Part shown: piece by piece, positions 27,200-36,348 of the stretch
Layout of the letters: each line of letters begins with the position of its first letter
How positions within the stretch are numbered: the first letter of the stretch is position 1
Assembly: GCA_029551925.1 (NCBI GenBank)
Contig: JAKPEO010000121.1
Coordinates: forward strand, 40,294-104,293
Direction of reading: 5' to 3'
Length of the DNA stretch: 64,000 nucleotides
Source: a bacterium
GTDB taxonomy: Bacteria; JAGOBX01
The notes under the pieces: generated by a model
Databases searched by the model: none
What the model saw: only the letters and a program-made list of their open reading frames with translations
Told to the model about the DNA's origin: nothing
Position numbers and translations under genes: made by a program

Positions 27200-29455
27200 T
27201 TAAATAGTTTGATATAATCTTTCAAAATTTTCGATTAATTTTTCTACTGAATAATTGTTTAATACAAACTGCTGACCGCTCTGTGCTAATTTATTTCTTA
27301 AATTTTTATCTGAACATAATCTATAAAGTTTTTCAGTTAAATCTGCGGCGTCATTAGATTTGCATAATAATCCGGTTTGTTCGTCTTTTATTAAATCTAC
27401 AACTCCGCCGACATTTGCGGCAACAACCGCATTTTGCGCAGCTAATGCTTCTATTATCACAGTCGGCAGCCCTTCATTTATAGAGGTCAAAACAGTAATA
27501 TCAGTGATAGCATAATATTCAGGCAATTGATCGCTCACAAATCCGACAAACTCGAAAAAATTCTGTAATTTCAAATTTGCAATATAATTTTTCAGATAAT
27601 CTTCAAGTTCGCCGCCGCCAATAATATACACCTTAAAATTTGAAAATTTATCTTTTAATAGATTAACTGCGTCAATCAATAATTTATGATTTTTTATAGG
27701 CACTAATCTTGCCACAATCGAAATAACAATAATATCATCGGCAAGATTATATTTTTTGCGCAATTGCTTTTTCTGTAATGCTGCATTTTTAAAAATATCG
27801 AGTTCCAAGCCCAAAGGGATATTGATTATTTTATTATAATTTCCTAATCCGAGATTGATATATTCGCTGCGCTGCGCATTGCTCACGCTTATAATTTTAT
27901 CTGTGAATATTGCAAGGATGCGCTCAATCATAATAAAAAAATTTGTTTTTATCTGCGAAAAATATCCGTCAAAAATATTTCCGTGAAATGTATGAATTAT
28001 TTTTTTTCTAAAAGTCAAAATCGCCGCTAATCTGCCGATTGTTCCGGCTTTGGCAGTATGAGTGTGAACAATATTCGGTCTGTATTTAATCATCAGCCAA
28101 ATAATTTTTATTAATGCGATAAAATCTCTAATTGCATTCAATTCGCGGCGCAGTTCCGAAATAAAAATATAGTCAACCTTTTTTTGTTGACATAAATAAA
28201 ACATATTGCCCTCTTCTTTTGCTTCTTGACCTGTAATCAATTTGACATCAAAAATATTTTTATTTAATAGCGCTGATAGATAAATAACATTTACCGCCGG
28301 ACCGCCAATATTCAATCTTGTGACAATTTCAAATACTTTTATTTTTTTTCTTTTTTGATTATACAAATTTTCGTATAAATCTTGCGTTTTATTAATAAAT
28401 ACATCTAATGAATATTCATTTTTCGCATAATTATAACCGGCATTACCAAAGGATTTGCGCAGTTCTTCGCTTTCAATAAGTTTCTTTATTTTTTCTACAA
28501 AATCAGATTTATCGTATTCGCATAAAAAACCTGTTTTATTATTTATCACTAATTCATTTAATCCGCCGACATTTCCGCATACTATCGGCGCGGCATTAGC
28601 CATCGCTTCTAATACTGCGCGCGACGAACTTTCCCATTTTGATGTCAATACCAAAATATCGAATATTTTAGTTAAATTATTCGCGTCATTACGATATCCC
28701 CAAAAATTAATTTTAACATTTTTTGATTGAGCGTAATTTTTTATAGATTCGAGTTCCGGTCCTGCTCCGATACTGATAAAATACAGATTATCATAGTTTT
28801 TATTCAATTCAGCGCAAATATCGACAAACATCTGATAATTTTTTACAGGCGTAATATTAGCAACTGTGCCGATTACTATTTTATCAGACGGAACATTATT
28901 TTTTAATTTTAATTCGGAAATCTCGCCATTAAATTTATTGTCTTCTATTTTTATGCCGTTTTTTATAACATAAATTTTTGAAGCGGAAATTTTTTCGCGA
29001 TCAACAACAATATTTTTAGCAAGTTCAGAATTAGCAGTAAAACAATCAGCGAATAGCGCTGTAAATTTTTCTATTAAAATATGGATTTTTTTCTTCCAAT
29101 AATCAGGACTGCGAAACGACGAAACAATAATTTTTATCCCTGCGATTTTTCCTAATATTCTGCCGAGTTGGTCCGCGTGAAATAAATAAGTATTCAAAAT
29201 ATCCGGCTTCTCGTTTTTTAAAATTTTGTATAATCGCAAAATCTTGTAAATTTCAAGTTTCGAGCGCATATTTATGCTATATGCTTTGCAGCCGCGCATA
29301 ATTAGTTCATTGAGCAATTCGCCATCGCCGATCAATGTGACGAATATCATCTCAAATTTATTGCGGTCGTAATTTTCCGCTAATGTAATCAGCATTTTTT
29401 CAGTGCCGCCAATTTTACTGTCAGTGGTAAGATGTAAAATTTTAATTTTTTTCAT
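27200..29455 (-). CDS. Tandem family 4 glycosyltransferase (two GT4 units in one chain)
   Basis: A 751-residue protein made of two complete GT-B glycosyltransferases. The first runs from 1 to about 368 (ILHLTTDSKIGGTEKML, then NITPVKNYQMFVDI and a donor site ending ESSSRAVLEAMANAAPIVCGNV). The second runs from about 372 to 751 (VFEIVTRLNIGGPAVNV, HTFHGNIFDGY, VARLVPIKNHKLL and INEGLPTVIIEALA). Each half has its own acceptor and donor signatures, so both may be active. A fusion of this kind could add two sugars processively. It is coupled to the upstream ABC ATPase by a 4-base overlap. Confidence 0.9.
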   Translation of the reverse strand: MKKIKILHLTTDSKIGGTEKMLITLAENYDRNKFEMIFVTLIGDGELLNELIMRGCKAYSINMRSKLEIYKILRLYKILKNEKPDILNTYLFHADQLGRILGKIAGIKIIVSSFRSPDYWKKKIHILIEKFTALFADCFTANSELAKNIVVDREKISASKIYVIKNGIKIEDNKFNGEISELKLKNNVPSDKIVIGTVANITPVKNYQMFVDICAELNKNYDNLYFISIGAGPELESIKNYAQSKNVKINFWGYRNDANNLTKIFDILVLTSKWESSSRAVLEAMANAAPIVCGNVGGLNELVINNKTGFLCEYDKSDFVEKIKKLIESEELRKSFGNAGYNYAKNEYSLDVFINKTQDLYENLYNQKRKKIKVFEIVTRLNIGGPAVNVIYLSALLNKNIFDVKLITGQEAKEEGNMFYLCQQKKVDYIFISELRRELNAIRDFIALIKIIWLMIKYRPNIVHTHTAKAGTIGRLAAILTFRKKIIHTFHGNIFDGYFSQIKTNFFIMIERILAIFTDKIISVSNAQRSEYINLGLGNYNKIINIPLGLELDIFKNAALQKKQLRKKYNLADDIIVISIVARLVPIKNHKLLIDAVNLLKDKFSNFKVYIIGGGELEDYLKNYIANLKLQNFFEFVGFVSDQLPEYYAITDITVLTSINEGLPTVIIEALAAQNAVVAANVGGVVDLIKDEQTGLLCKSNDAADLTEKLYRLCSDKNLRNKLAQSGQQFVLNNYSVEKLIENFERLYQTI

Positions 29456-30186
29456 TGATTTTCCGATTTGTATTTTGGTATTATTTCAGATGGCAACCCC
29501 TGCATTTTTATTGAGCCGCGCTCTAACCAGAAAACATAATCCGCAATTTTTTCGACCGCTTCTAAATCGTGCGAGGCAAATACTATACATTTATTATTAT
29601 TTTTAAATTCTAATATTTTTGAATAGCATTTATTGCGGAATTTTAAATCGCCGACCGCTATTATTTCATCGCATAAAAAAATATCAAAATCAATATGAAT
29701 AGCAATAGAAAATCCTAATCGCATAAACATCCCGGAAGAATATATTTTTATTTTTGAATCTATAAATCTTGCGAGTTCTGAAAATTCTATTATTTTATCA
29801 AATTTTTCTAATACTTCTTTTTTGGACATTCCCATAATCGAACTATTTAAAAATATGTTTTCTTTGCCTGTTAATTCCGGATGAAAGCCGGAACATAATT
29901 CCAGCAAAGTAGAAATTTTGCCATTCACTTTTATTGCACCAGTAGTCGGCGTGGTAATACCTGCAATGGTCTGTAATAGCGTACTTTTACCGGACCCATT
30001 TCTTCCGATAATTGCATAACATTTTCCATAATCAAGCTTCATCGATATATTATTAAGCGCATATAAAATATCAAAAGAATTGGGCGATTTTAAAAACGGA
30101 AAGATACTCTTGATAAGCGCAGGCGCTTCATAAAATACCTTGTATCTTTTAGAAATGTTTACTAAATTAACAGCATAATCAATCAT
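29452..30186 (-). CDS. ABC transporter ATP-binding protein, polysaccharide exporter type (Wzt/TagH-like)
   Basis: An ATPase of about 244 residues. The frame extends to a TTG at 30240, but the ATG at 30186 gives the normal N-terminus. It has the hallmark insert before Walker A (RYKVFYEAPALIKSIFPFLK), then Walker A GRNGSGKS and the exporter-specific FHPELTGKENIFLN. The signature YSSGMFMRLGFSIA and a Walker B reading LCDEIIAVGD complete the set. No carbohydrate-binding C-terminal domain is present. The matching permease is not in the window. It begins a glycan operon with two glycosyltransferase genes, so it probably exports or flips that glycan. Confidence 0.85.
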   Translation of the reverse strand: MIDYAVNLVNISKRYKVFYEAPALIKSIFPFLKSPNSFDILYALNNISMKLDYGKCYAIIGRNGSGKSTLLQTIAGITTPTTGAIKVNGKISTLLELCSGFHPELTGKENIFLNSSIMGMSKKEVLEKFDKIIEFSELARFIDSKIKIYSSGMFMRLGFSIAIHIDFDIFLCDEIIAVGDLKFRNKCYSKILEFKNNNKCIVFASHDLEAVEKIADYVFWLERGSIKMQGLPSEIIPKYKSENQ

Positions 30187-30266
30187 AAAACAAAAATAAA
30201 TATTGTAAATTTTAAAAAAATAAAGTAAAATATTATACAATTTTTTTTTATAAAGTAAATAAAAAA

Positions 30267-31043
30267 ATGATAGATAAAAAAATTGAACAAAAAAAAATTC
30301 ATAAAAGTTTATTTATTTTACCGAGTTTTTTTACTCTGTTAAATATGATAATGGGATATTACGCTATTATTGCAGCATTGGATTCAAAATGGATTGTTTC
30401 AGCGGTAGTTATAACGATTGCAGTATTAATGGACGGGTTGGACGGCAGAATAGCGAGATTTACAAATACTACAACAGAATTTGGTTTGAATTTTGATTCT
30501 ATTGTAGATGTTATATCTTTTGGCGTAGCGCCAGCAGTAGTAGCGTATTTATATTGCCTGCGCAATTTGACTGACTTCAAACATTTGGGCTGGTTGCTCT
30601 CTTTTATTTTTGTCGCAGCCGGCGCAATTAGATTAGCGCGATTTAATGTCTATGCGCGAACAGATATGCCGAATACTTATTTTATTGGATTACCGATACC
30701 GGGCGCTGCTGGTTTATTATCGACTATAATTTGGATATACGAACGATTTTTAACAAATATTATAATTGCGCAAAACTACAAAAATAGAATTTTCGTGATT
30801 ACTGTTTTGATATTAAGCGTATTGATGATTTCAAAAGTTAGATATTATAGTTTCAAAAAAGTCAAAATTCTCTACAAAAAACCGATATTTCTTATTATTA
30901 CGATATTTATAGTGCTTTATTTACTATTTGTATATCCATCGATATTATTATTCAGTATTGGTTTTTTGTATGTTATATCTGGACCGATTAGGACAATATT
31001 TAGTTTATCAAGATATTTTAATAGAAAAAATTTTATTTTTTAA
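30267..31043 (+). CDS. pssA: CDP-diacylglycerol-serine O-phosphatidyltransferase
   Basis: Makes phosphatidylserine, precursor of phosphatidylethanolamine. It is a 258-residue membrane protein with about six to seven hydrophobic segments. The CDP-alcohol phosphotransferase signature is complete, from [10 protein letters not shown] at about 56-65 to [15 protein letters not shown]. The early segment [18 protein letters not shown] and IRLARFNVY are PssA-like. A weak promoter (TTGTAA 30203-30208, TAAAAT 30226-30231, 17-base spacer) lies in the 80-base gap shared with the divergent ABC operon. leuC follows 20 bases downstream. Confidence 0.88.
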   Translation: MIDKKIEQKKIHKSLFILPSFFTLLNMIMGYYAIIAALDSKWIVSAVVITIAVLMDGLDGRIARFTNTTTEFGLNFDSIVDVISFGVAPAVVAYLYCLRNLTDFKHLGWLLSFIFVAAGAIRLARFNVYARTDMPNTYFIGLPIPGAAGLLSTIIWIYERFLTNIIIAQNYKNRIFVITVLILSVLMISKVRYYSFKKVKILYKKPIFLIITIFIVLYLLFVYPSILLFSIGFLYVISGPIRTIFSLSRYFNRKNFIF

Positions 31044-31063
31044 TATGGAGTGTGGTTGTTTTT

Positions 31064-32323
31064 ATGGGAATGACAATTACAGAAAAAATACTTGCCGACC
31101 ATTGCGGCGAAAAAATTGTAAAACCCGGTCAACTAATAAACGCAAAAGTTGATATTGCATTAGGCAATGATATTACAGCACCATTAGCAATTAAAGAAGT
31201 GCGAAAATTAGGGATAAAAGAAGTTTTTGATAAAGATCGAGTGGTATTAGTGCCTGATCATTTTACGCCAAATAAAGATATAAAAAGCGCTGAACAAGTG
31301 AAAATGCTGCGGGATTTTGCAATAGAATACGGATTGACAAATTATTTTGAAGTTGGGCAAATGGGCGTTGAACATGCATTATTGCCTGAAAAAGGAATCG
31401 TATTGCCCGGCGATGTTGTTATCGGCGCTGACTCGCATACTTGCACATACGGCGCGCTCGGCGCATTTTCTACTGGCTCAGGTAGCACTGACTTAGCTGC
31501 GGCAATGATATTAGGCGAAGTATGGCTAAAAGTGCCAGCATCATTAAAATTTGTATTTTCCGGAAAATTAAATAAATGGGTATCAGGCAAAGATTTAATT
31601 TTATATGTGATTGGAATGATTGGCGTTGATGGCGCATTATATAAAGCAATGGAATTTTGTGGAGAAGTAATAAAAAATATGAATATGAGCAATCGAATGA
31701 CAATGTGTAATATGGCGATAGAAGCAGGCGGGAAAAATGGTATTATAGAGCCAGATGATATAACAGAAGAATATGTCAAACATCGCGCAAAACGCGAATA
31801 TAAATTTTATAAAAGCGATGCAGACGCCGTATATGAAAAAATATATAATGTCAATGTTTCTGAAATTGAACCGTTAGTAGCGCTGCCGCATTTGCCAGAA
31901 AATGTGAAACCAGTATCACAAGTAAATAATATCAAAATCGATCAGGTAGTGATTGGCTCATGCACAAACGGTAGATTAGAAGATATGGCTGAAGCTGCGG
32001 CAGTATTAAAAGGCAGAAAAGTTGCAAAAAATGTAAGATGTATAATTATTCCAGCTACGCAAGAAATCTGGAAAGAATCAATGAAACGCGGATATTTTGA
32101 TATATTTATAGATGCAGGCGCTGCTATAAGCACGCCTACTTGCGGACCTTGTCTCGGCGGACATATGGGAATATTAGCAAAAGGCGAACGCGCTATTGCT
32201 ACGACAAATCGTAATTTTGTGGGAAGAATGGGCGATGTTGAAAGCGAAGTATATTTATCTAATCCAGCAGTTGCGGCGGCAAGCGCAATAACAGGAAAAA
32301 TAACGCATCCAGACGAATTATAG
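31064..32323 (+). CDS. leuC: 3-isopropylmalate dehydratase large subunit (LeuC/HacA family)
   Basis: Fe-S hydro-lyase converting 2- to 3-isopropylmalate in leucine synthesis. About 419 residues with the start taken at ATG 31064. A GTG at 31052 and ATG at 31070 are possible, but GGAG at 31047-31050 is 13 bases from 31064 and [10 protein letters not shown] is the usual beginning. Signatures: [34 protein letters not shown] and [15 protein letters not shown], which together supply the three cluster cysteines. The length is that of the archaeal/thermophile-type LeuC. The homoaconitase-type paralogue is an alternative, but leuA in the window favours leucine. leuD is not visible here. Confidence 0.87.
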   Translation: MGMTITEKILADHCGEKIVKPGQLINAKVDIALGNDITAPLAIKEVRKLGIKEVFDKDRVVLVPDHFTPNKDIKSAEQVKMLRDFAIEYGLTNYFEVGQMGVEHALLPEKGIVLPGDVVIGADSHTCTYGALGAFSTGSGSTDLAAAMILGEVWLKVPASLKFVFSGKLNKWVSGKDLILYVIGMIGVDGALYKAMEFCGEVIKNMNMSNRMTMCNMAIEAGGKNGIIEPDDITEEYVKHRAKREYKFYKSDADAVYEKIYNVNVSEIEPLVALPHLPENVKPVSQVNNIKIDQVVIGSCTNGRLEDMAEAAAVLKGRKVAKNVRCIIIPATQEIWKESMKRGYFDIFIDAGAAISTPTCGPCLGGHMGILAKGERAIATTNRNFVGRMGDVESEVYLSNPAVAAASAITGKITHPDEL

Positions 32324-32372
32324 TAATTTGTTAGACTAATCTAATTTAATATAAAGGAGTGATTATAGAATT

Positions 32373-32963
32373 ATGACTTACTATATACCGTATGTTATAG
32401 AACAAACAGGTCAAGGCGAAAGACAGTATGATATTTACTCGCGAATGCTCAAAGACCGAATTATATTTTTAGGTCGCGAAATTGACGAAGCGTATGCTAA
32501 TGTTATAGTAGCACAATTATTATTTTTAGAATCAGAAGATCCAGAAAAAGATATAAACATATATATCAATAGTCCTGGCGGCATTGTGACCGCCGGCTTG
32601 GCGATTTACGATACTATTCAATATATTCGCCCGGAAATCTCTACTATATGCGTAGGTCAAGCAGCAAGTATGGCAGCGCTGATTTTGGCGGCTGGCGCAA
32701 AAGGTAAAAGATTTTCGTTGCCACATTCTCGAATAATGATACATCAGCCATTAGGTGGCGCGCGCGGGCAAGCGACTGATATTGAAATTCAAACGCGCGA
32801 AATGTTAAGAATAAAAAAATTATTAAATGAAATATTAGCTTATCATACAGGTCACGATATAGCGGAAATTGAGCGCGATACTGACAGAGATAATTATATG
32901 ACGCCAGAAATGGCAAAAGATTACGGTATTATTGACGAAATTGTTTCGCATCGCAAAAAATAA
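32373..32963 (+). CDS. clpP: ATP-dependent Clp protease proteolytic subunit
   Basis: The tetradecameric serine peptidase core. It is 196 residues. The catalytic Ser99 is in [11 protein letters not shown], His124 in MIHQPLGG, and the Asp is in the region [16 protein letters not shown] and the C-terminal GIIDEIV are typical. The start is supported by AAAGGAG at 9 to 12 bases upstream. A small inverted repeat TTAGA-CTAA-TCTAA lies 29 bases upstream, whose function is unknown. clpX and tig, common partners, are elsewhere (tig at 45967). Confidence 0.95.
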   Translation: MTYYIPYVIEQTGQGERQYDIYSRMLKDRIIFLGREIDEAYANVIVAQLLFLESEDPEKDINIYINSPGGIVTAGLAIYDTIQYIRPEISTICVGQAASMAALILAAGAKGKRFSLPHSRIMIHQPLGGARGQATDIEIQTREMLRIKKLLNEILAYHTGHDIAEIERDTDRDNYMTPEMAKDYGIIDEIVSHRKK

Positions 32964-32972
32964 TTTTTTATT

Positions 32973-33563
32973 ATGGTGGCGCACCAACAAATACATTCTG
33001 TAAAATTTATCAAGGCAGTGGCTAATTATGAAGATTTGCCGAATAATGATTTATCTGAAATAGTTTTTTCCGGTAAATCAAATGTAGGTAAATCTTCATT
33101 GATAAATTCATTATTAGGAAAAAAAAAAATTGCGCGAGTGAGCGATACTCCGGGGCGCACGCAGACAATAAACTATTTTCTAATTAACGACAAATTTTAT
33201 TTTGTTGATTTGCCCGGTTACGGCTATGCGAAAGTGCCGATAAAAATTAAAAATAACTGGAATAAATTACTCGATAAATATCTTAATAATCGCCCAAATA
33301 TAAAATTGATAGTGCAACTGTTAGATTTCAGACATCTGCCGACTGACGATGATATGATGATGATTGATTGGCTAAAAAAAACTAATAAAAATTTTATCAT
33401 AACATTGACAAAATGCGATAAAATAAATAAAACTTTAAGACATACTCAATTAAAAACAATCGCTGAATACATTGGCATTTCTATTGAAAATTTATTGATG
33501 TATTCTTCAACTAAACAAATTGGTATTTTCGAATTGTGGAAAATTATAAAATCCCATATTTAA
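32973..33563 (+). CDS. engB: Ribosome biogenesis GTPase EngB/YsxC
   Basis: Small GTPase needed for 50S subunit assembly. It is 196 residues. P-loop GKSNVGKSSLINSLLG, the G2 region TPGRTQTINYF, G3 DLPGYGYA and G4 TKCDK are intact, and the late element YSSTKQIGIFELW is recognisable. It sits 9 bases after clpP and convergent to the cNMP-binding gene. The ATG at 32973 is the natural start. Confidence 0.95.
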   Translation: MVAHQQIHSVKFIKAVANYEDLPNNDLSEIVFSGKSNVGKSSLINSLLGKKKIARVSDTPGRTQTINYFLINDKFYFVDLPGYGYAKVPIKIKNNWNKLLDKYLNNRPNIKLIVQLLDFRHLPTDDDMMMIDWLKKTNKNFIITLTKCDKINKTLRHTQLKTIAEYIGISIENLLMYSSTKQIGIFELWKIIKSHI

Positions 33564-33712
33564 AAAAATCAAAATTAATATTATAAAATGCGCGTTTGGC
33601 TTGATAATGAAAAAAATAATCGCACAGCCATAAAAAAAAATTGCAAAGATTTTTTATTTATATCAAAACATCAGCAATAATCTATGCGCACTAATAATTT
33701 TACACAATTTTT

Positions 33713-34792
33713 TTATTTATATTTTTCTAAAAAAATCGTTATTTTATCTGAAATTTCCTGCGACGGATTATCCGCTTTAATTATAGTAAATGCTTTTAAT
33801 ATAGAATTTTCTTTATCTTTTGCAAGAGCATTTTCTAAAATAGTCCTTTTCTTTTTTAAATCAGTAATGACTTTATCCGAATTAATTAGTAATGCGCTGA
33901 TTATTTTGGATAAATGACTGTATAATATCGGCTGATTTTCCAGCATTTCGTCAAAAGTAAATTTTGCGATTCTTCGAACTTTTGATTTTTCATTCACTAA
34001 AAAAGCAAAATAATTTTTCGGACGCTCAATATTTTTTAAAAAAATCGAATAATCGCAGAATATAGTATTTTGCTTGTCGCTAGTAAATATTGGAATATTA
34101 TTGCATAAAACTGTTATCTTTCCGCTTAATTGCAAATATATATAATCGCCTGCTGATTTTTCATCAAAAAAAATAACATTTTTTTCAAATACATTTGTTT
34201 CTAATGGTTCAACTTTTTGAAATTGCGAAATTTTAGAATTATACATTCTAAAATTTTCGATTATCGGATCAGCCGCTGATTTTATTGTTTTTTTTAGTTT
34301 GGTAAGCGTATCTATAATTTTTTTATCCGTTGTTTTAAAATTTTGCAATATCGCAAAATTATCATTATATTCTGCTAATAATTCATCTATTTCTTTTTTT
34401 GTAGTATATATCTGTTCTGTAATATTTGCAGTGCGAAGAATAACAGTAGATAAAACGCTATAACCGATTTCTTTATTATGTTTGATGATTTCTGAAAAAT
34501 TCACTTCTTCAGAAAAACTTATTTCTTCAAGTTCTACTTCACCGCTCGCAATTAATGAAGCGGACCGCTCGCGTTTTAATAACATTCCGATTTCACCGAC
34601 TGTCTGATTCGGCTCTGTTATAACATTTACCTCGTGTCCTGTTTTTGCCACTAAATCCTGCGTGATATTTTTTTCATTATTCACTACTACACGTATCTTG
34701 CCTTTTTTCAAAACATACAATTTATCAGTTGGCGAATTTTGCAAACATATAATCTGTTTGTCTTTATATTTTTTTTGTTCAATATTTATCAT
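33713..34792 (-). CDS. Protein with two cyclic-nucleotide-binding-type domains and no effector
   Basis: A 359-residue cytoplasmic protein. An N-terminal CRP-like beta-roll spans about 1-105 (KGKIRVVVNNE.. then GEIGMLLKRERSASLIA, the usual phosphate-cassette position). A helical linker covers about 110-205. A second beta-roll runs to about 290 (NVIFFDEKSAGDYIYLQLSGKITVL and a DYSIFLKNIERPKNYFAF cassette). No helix-turn-helix, kinase or channel domain is seen. It lies 20 bases downstream of the NtrC-type regulator gene and is probably co-transcribed. The ligand is not established; neither cassette shows a clearly canonical R-x-A motif except RSASLIA in the first. Confidence 0.8.
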   Translation of the reverse strand: MINIEQKKYKDKQIICLQNSPTDKLYVLKKGKIRVVVNNEKNITQDLVAKTGHEVNVITEPNQTVGEIGMLLKRERSASLIASGEVELEEISFSEEVNFSEIIKHNKEIGYSVLSTVILRTANITEQIYTTKKEIDELLAEYNDNFAILQNFKTTDKKIIDTLTKLKKTIKSAADPIIENFRMYNSKISQFQKVEPLETNVFEKNVIFFDEKSAGDYIYLQLSGKITVLCNNIPIFTSDKQNTIFCDYSIFLKNIERPKNYFAFLVNEKSKVRRIAKFTFDEMLENQPILYSHLSKIISALLINSDKVITDLKKKRTILENALAKDKENSILKAFTIIKADNPSQEISDKITIFLEKYK

Positions 34793-34812
34793 ATCCGCAC
34801 CGCCTAAAAAAA

Positions 34813-36240
34813 TTAATTATTATTTTTTAATTCGTCAATTTCCAAGCCATATTCTTTAATTTTACGCTGTATTGTCCGCAAACTCACATTTAATATTTGC
34901 GCAGCTTTTGTTCTATTGTAATTAACGCTTTTTAATGTATTTAATATTGCGTTTTTTTCAATTTCAGCAAGTGTTGATAATCGCGTATCGCCACTATCAG
35001 TTAAATTATTAGAAACCGGCAGTGACGGCTGATACCCCTTGAATTCCAATCTGTTTTCATAAATATCAGATTTGTGGTCTTTTATTATTTCTTCTGGCAA
35101 ATCTTCAAATTTTATTTTACCTGTTTCATTTAAAACCACTAAATTTTCTATGACATTGCGAAATTGTCTGATATTGCCGGGCCAGTAATAGAGAGAAATT
35201 GTTTTTAAAACATCTGGAGCAATATAAGTAATTTTTTTATTGTATTCTTTACAAAATAATTTGAAATAATATTTGAATAATTCCGGTATATCATCACGGC
35301 GCTCGCGCAGAGGCGGCAATTCGAATTTAACAACATTTATACGATAATACAAATCTTCGCGAAACTGATTTTTTTGCACTAATTCCAATAATTCTTTATT
35401 TGTAGCGAAAATAAAACGAGTATTGATTTTTAAAGATTTTGTTGTGCCTAATCGCGTGATTTCGCGCGTTTCGAGAACTCTTAATAATTTCGCTTGCACT
35501 GCTAAATCCATATCGCCAATTTCATCTATAAACAATGTTCCGTCATTAGCCGCTTCAAATTTTCCGATTTGTGTGCGAATAGCGCCTGTAAATGCGCCTT
35601 TTTCATAACCGAATAATTCGCTTTCAATTAAATTAGCTGGCAGCGCAGCGCAATTAAATGTGATAAACGGCTTATCGCGTCTGTCGCTTAAATTATGTAT
35701 AGCGCGTGCTATTAATTCTTTACCTGTTCCGCTTTCGCCTGTGACTAATACTGATACTTTGGTATTTGCTACAATCTGCACTTTTTTTAAAATTTTTTGG
35801 AGTTTGATATTTGCTCCGATAATTTTATAATCCAAATAATCTTCTACTTTTTCTTTTTCAATATTATTGTCTAATTGCTGCGGAACAATATTAAAAAAAT
35901 TATCGATCAAATCTAAAATTTTATCAGCGCTGAACGGCTGAACAATATAATCTATTGCGCCAGCTTTCATACATTCTACTGCATTTGAAACATTACTTTT
36001 TTTTGATAATACGACAATATTAGTATTCGCTTTTATTTTCTTTAATTTTTTGATTAAATATAAAGCATTATCATCTGTATCTAAATCTAAAAAAATAATG
36101 GAGAAATCTTGGGTTTCTAATAATTTCTCGGTTTCAGGCAGATTATTAGTATAATTAACAGAATATTTTTGCTCGATTAACAATTGAAAAATTTCAGATT
36201 CACCAGTATTGCCATCATTATAAATAAGTATTTTTGACAT
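34813..36240 (-). CDS. NtrC-family sigma-54-dependent response regulator
   Basis: A 475-residue activator with receiver, AAA+ and DNA-binding domains. The receiver spans 1-120 with phospho-acceptor D52 in IIFLDLDT. The usual N-terminal acidic pair is reduced to one Asp (YND). The AAA+ domain (about 140-375) has GESGTGKE, the sigma-54-contacting GAFTGA and GTLFIDEIGDM. A C-terminal Fis-type helix-turn-helix is NYNRTKAAQILNVSLRTIQR. No histidine kinase is adjacent. The intact GAFTGA implies that rpoN exists elsewhere. It probably drives the promoter of its own operon or distant genes; targets are not visible here. Confidence 0.93.
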   Translation of the reverse strand: MSKILIYNDGNTGESEIFQLLIEQKYSVNYTNNLPETEKLLETQDFSIIFLDLDTDDNALYLIKKLKKIKANTNIVVLSKKSNVSNAVECMKAGAIDYIVQPFSADKILDLIDNFFNIVPQQLDNNIEKEKVEDYLDYKIIGANIKLQKILKKVQIVANTKVSVLVTGESGTGKELIARAIHNLSDRRDKPFITFNCAALPANLIESELFGYEKGAFTGAIRTQIGKFEAANDGTLFIDEIGDMDLAVQAKLLRVLETREITRLGTTKSLKINTRFIFATNKELLELVQKNQFREDLYYRINVVKFELPPLRERRDDIPELFKYYFKLFCKEYNKKITYIAPDVLKTISLYYWPGNIRQFRNVIENLVVLNETGKIKFEDLPEEIIKDHKSDIYENRLEFKGYQPSLPVSNNLTDSGDTRLSTLAEIEKNAILNTLKSVNYNRTKAAQILNVSLRTIQRKIKEYGLEIDELKNNN

Positions 36241-36279
36241 AAATATTTATTATATTATTTTAAATAAAAAAAATCAATA

Positions 36280-36308
36280 TTGCATTTTTAATTGATATGA
36301 TTTAAAAT
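36280..36308 (+). promoter_or_regulatory. Possible sigma-70 promoter of pyk
   Basis: TTGCAT (36280-36285) and TAAAAT (36303-36308) with a 17-base spacer, 40 bases upstream of the ATG. It lies in the 108-base gap divergent from the NtrC-type gene. Confidence 0.4.
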
Positions 36309-36348
36309 TATATGTCTTAATAAAAAAATATCAAAAGGTTTGAATTTT

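Noticed and set aside
31342..31779. A 145-codon minus-strand frame inside leuC
   Set aside because: Antisense to the cysteine-bearing core of leuC; no independent support.
33588..33680. A 30-codon ATG frame in the engB to cNMP-protein gap
   Set aside because: Very short, no ribosome site and no recognisable similarity.
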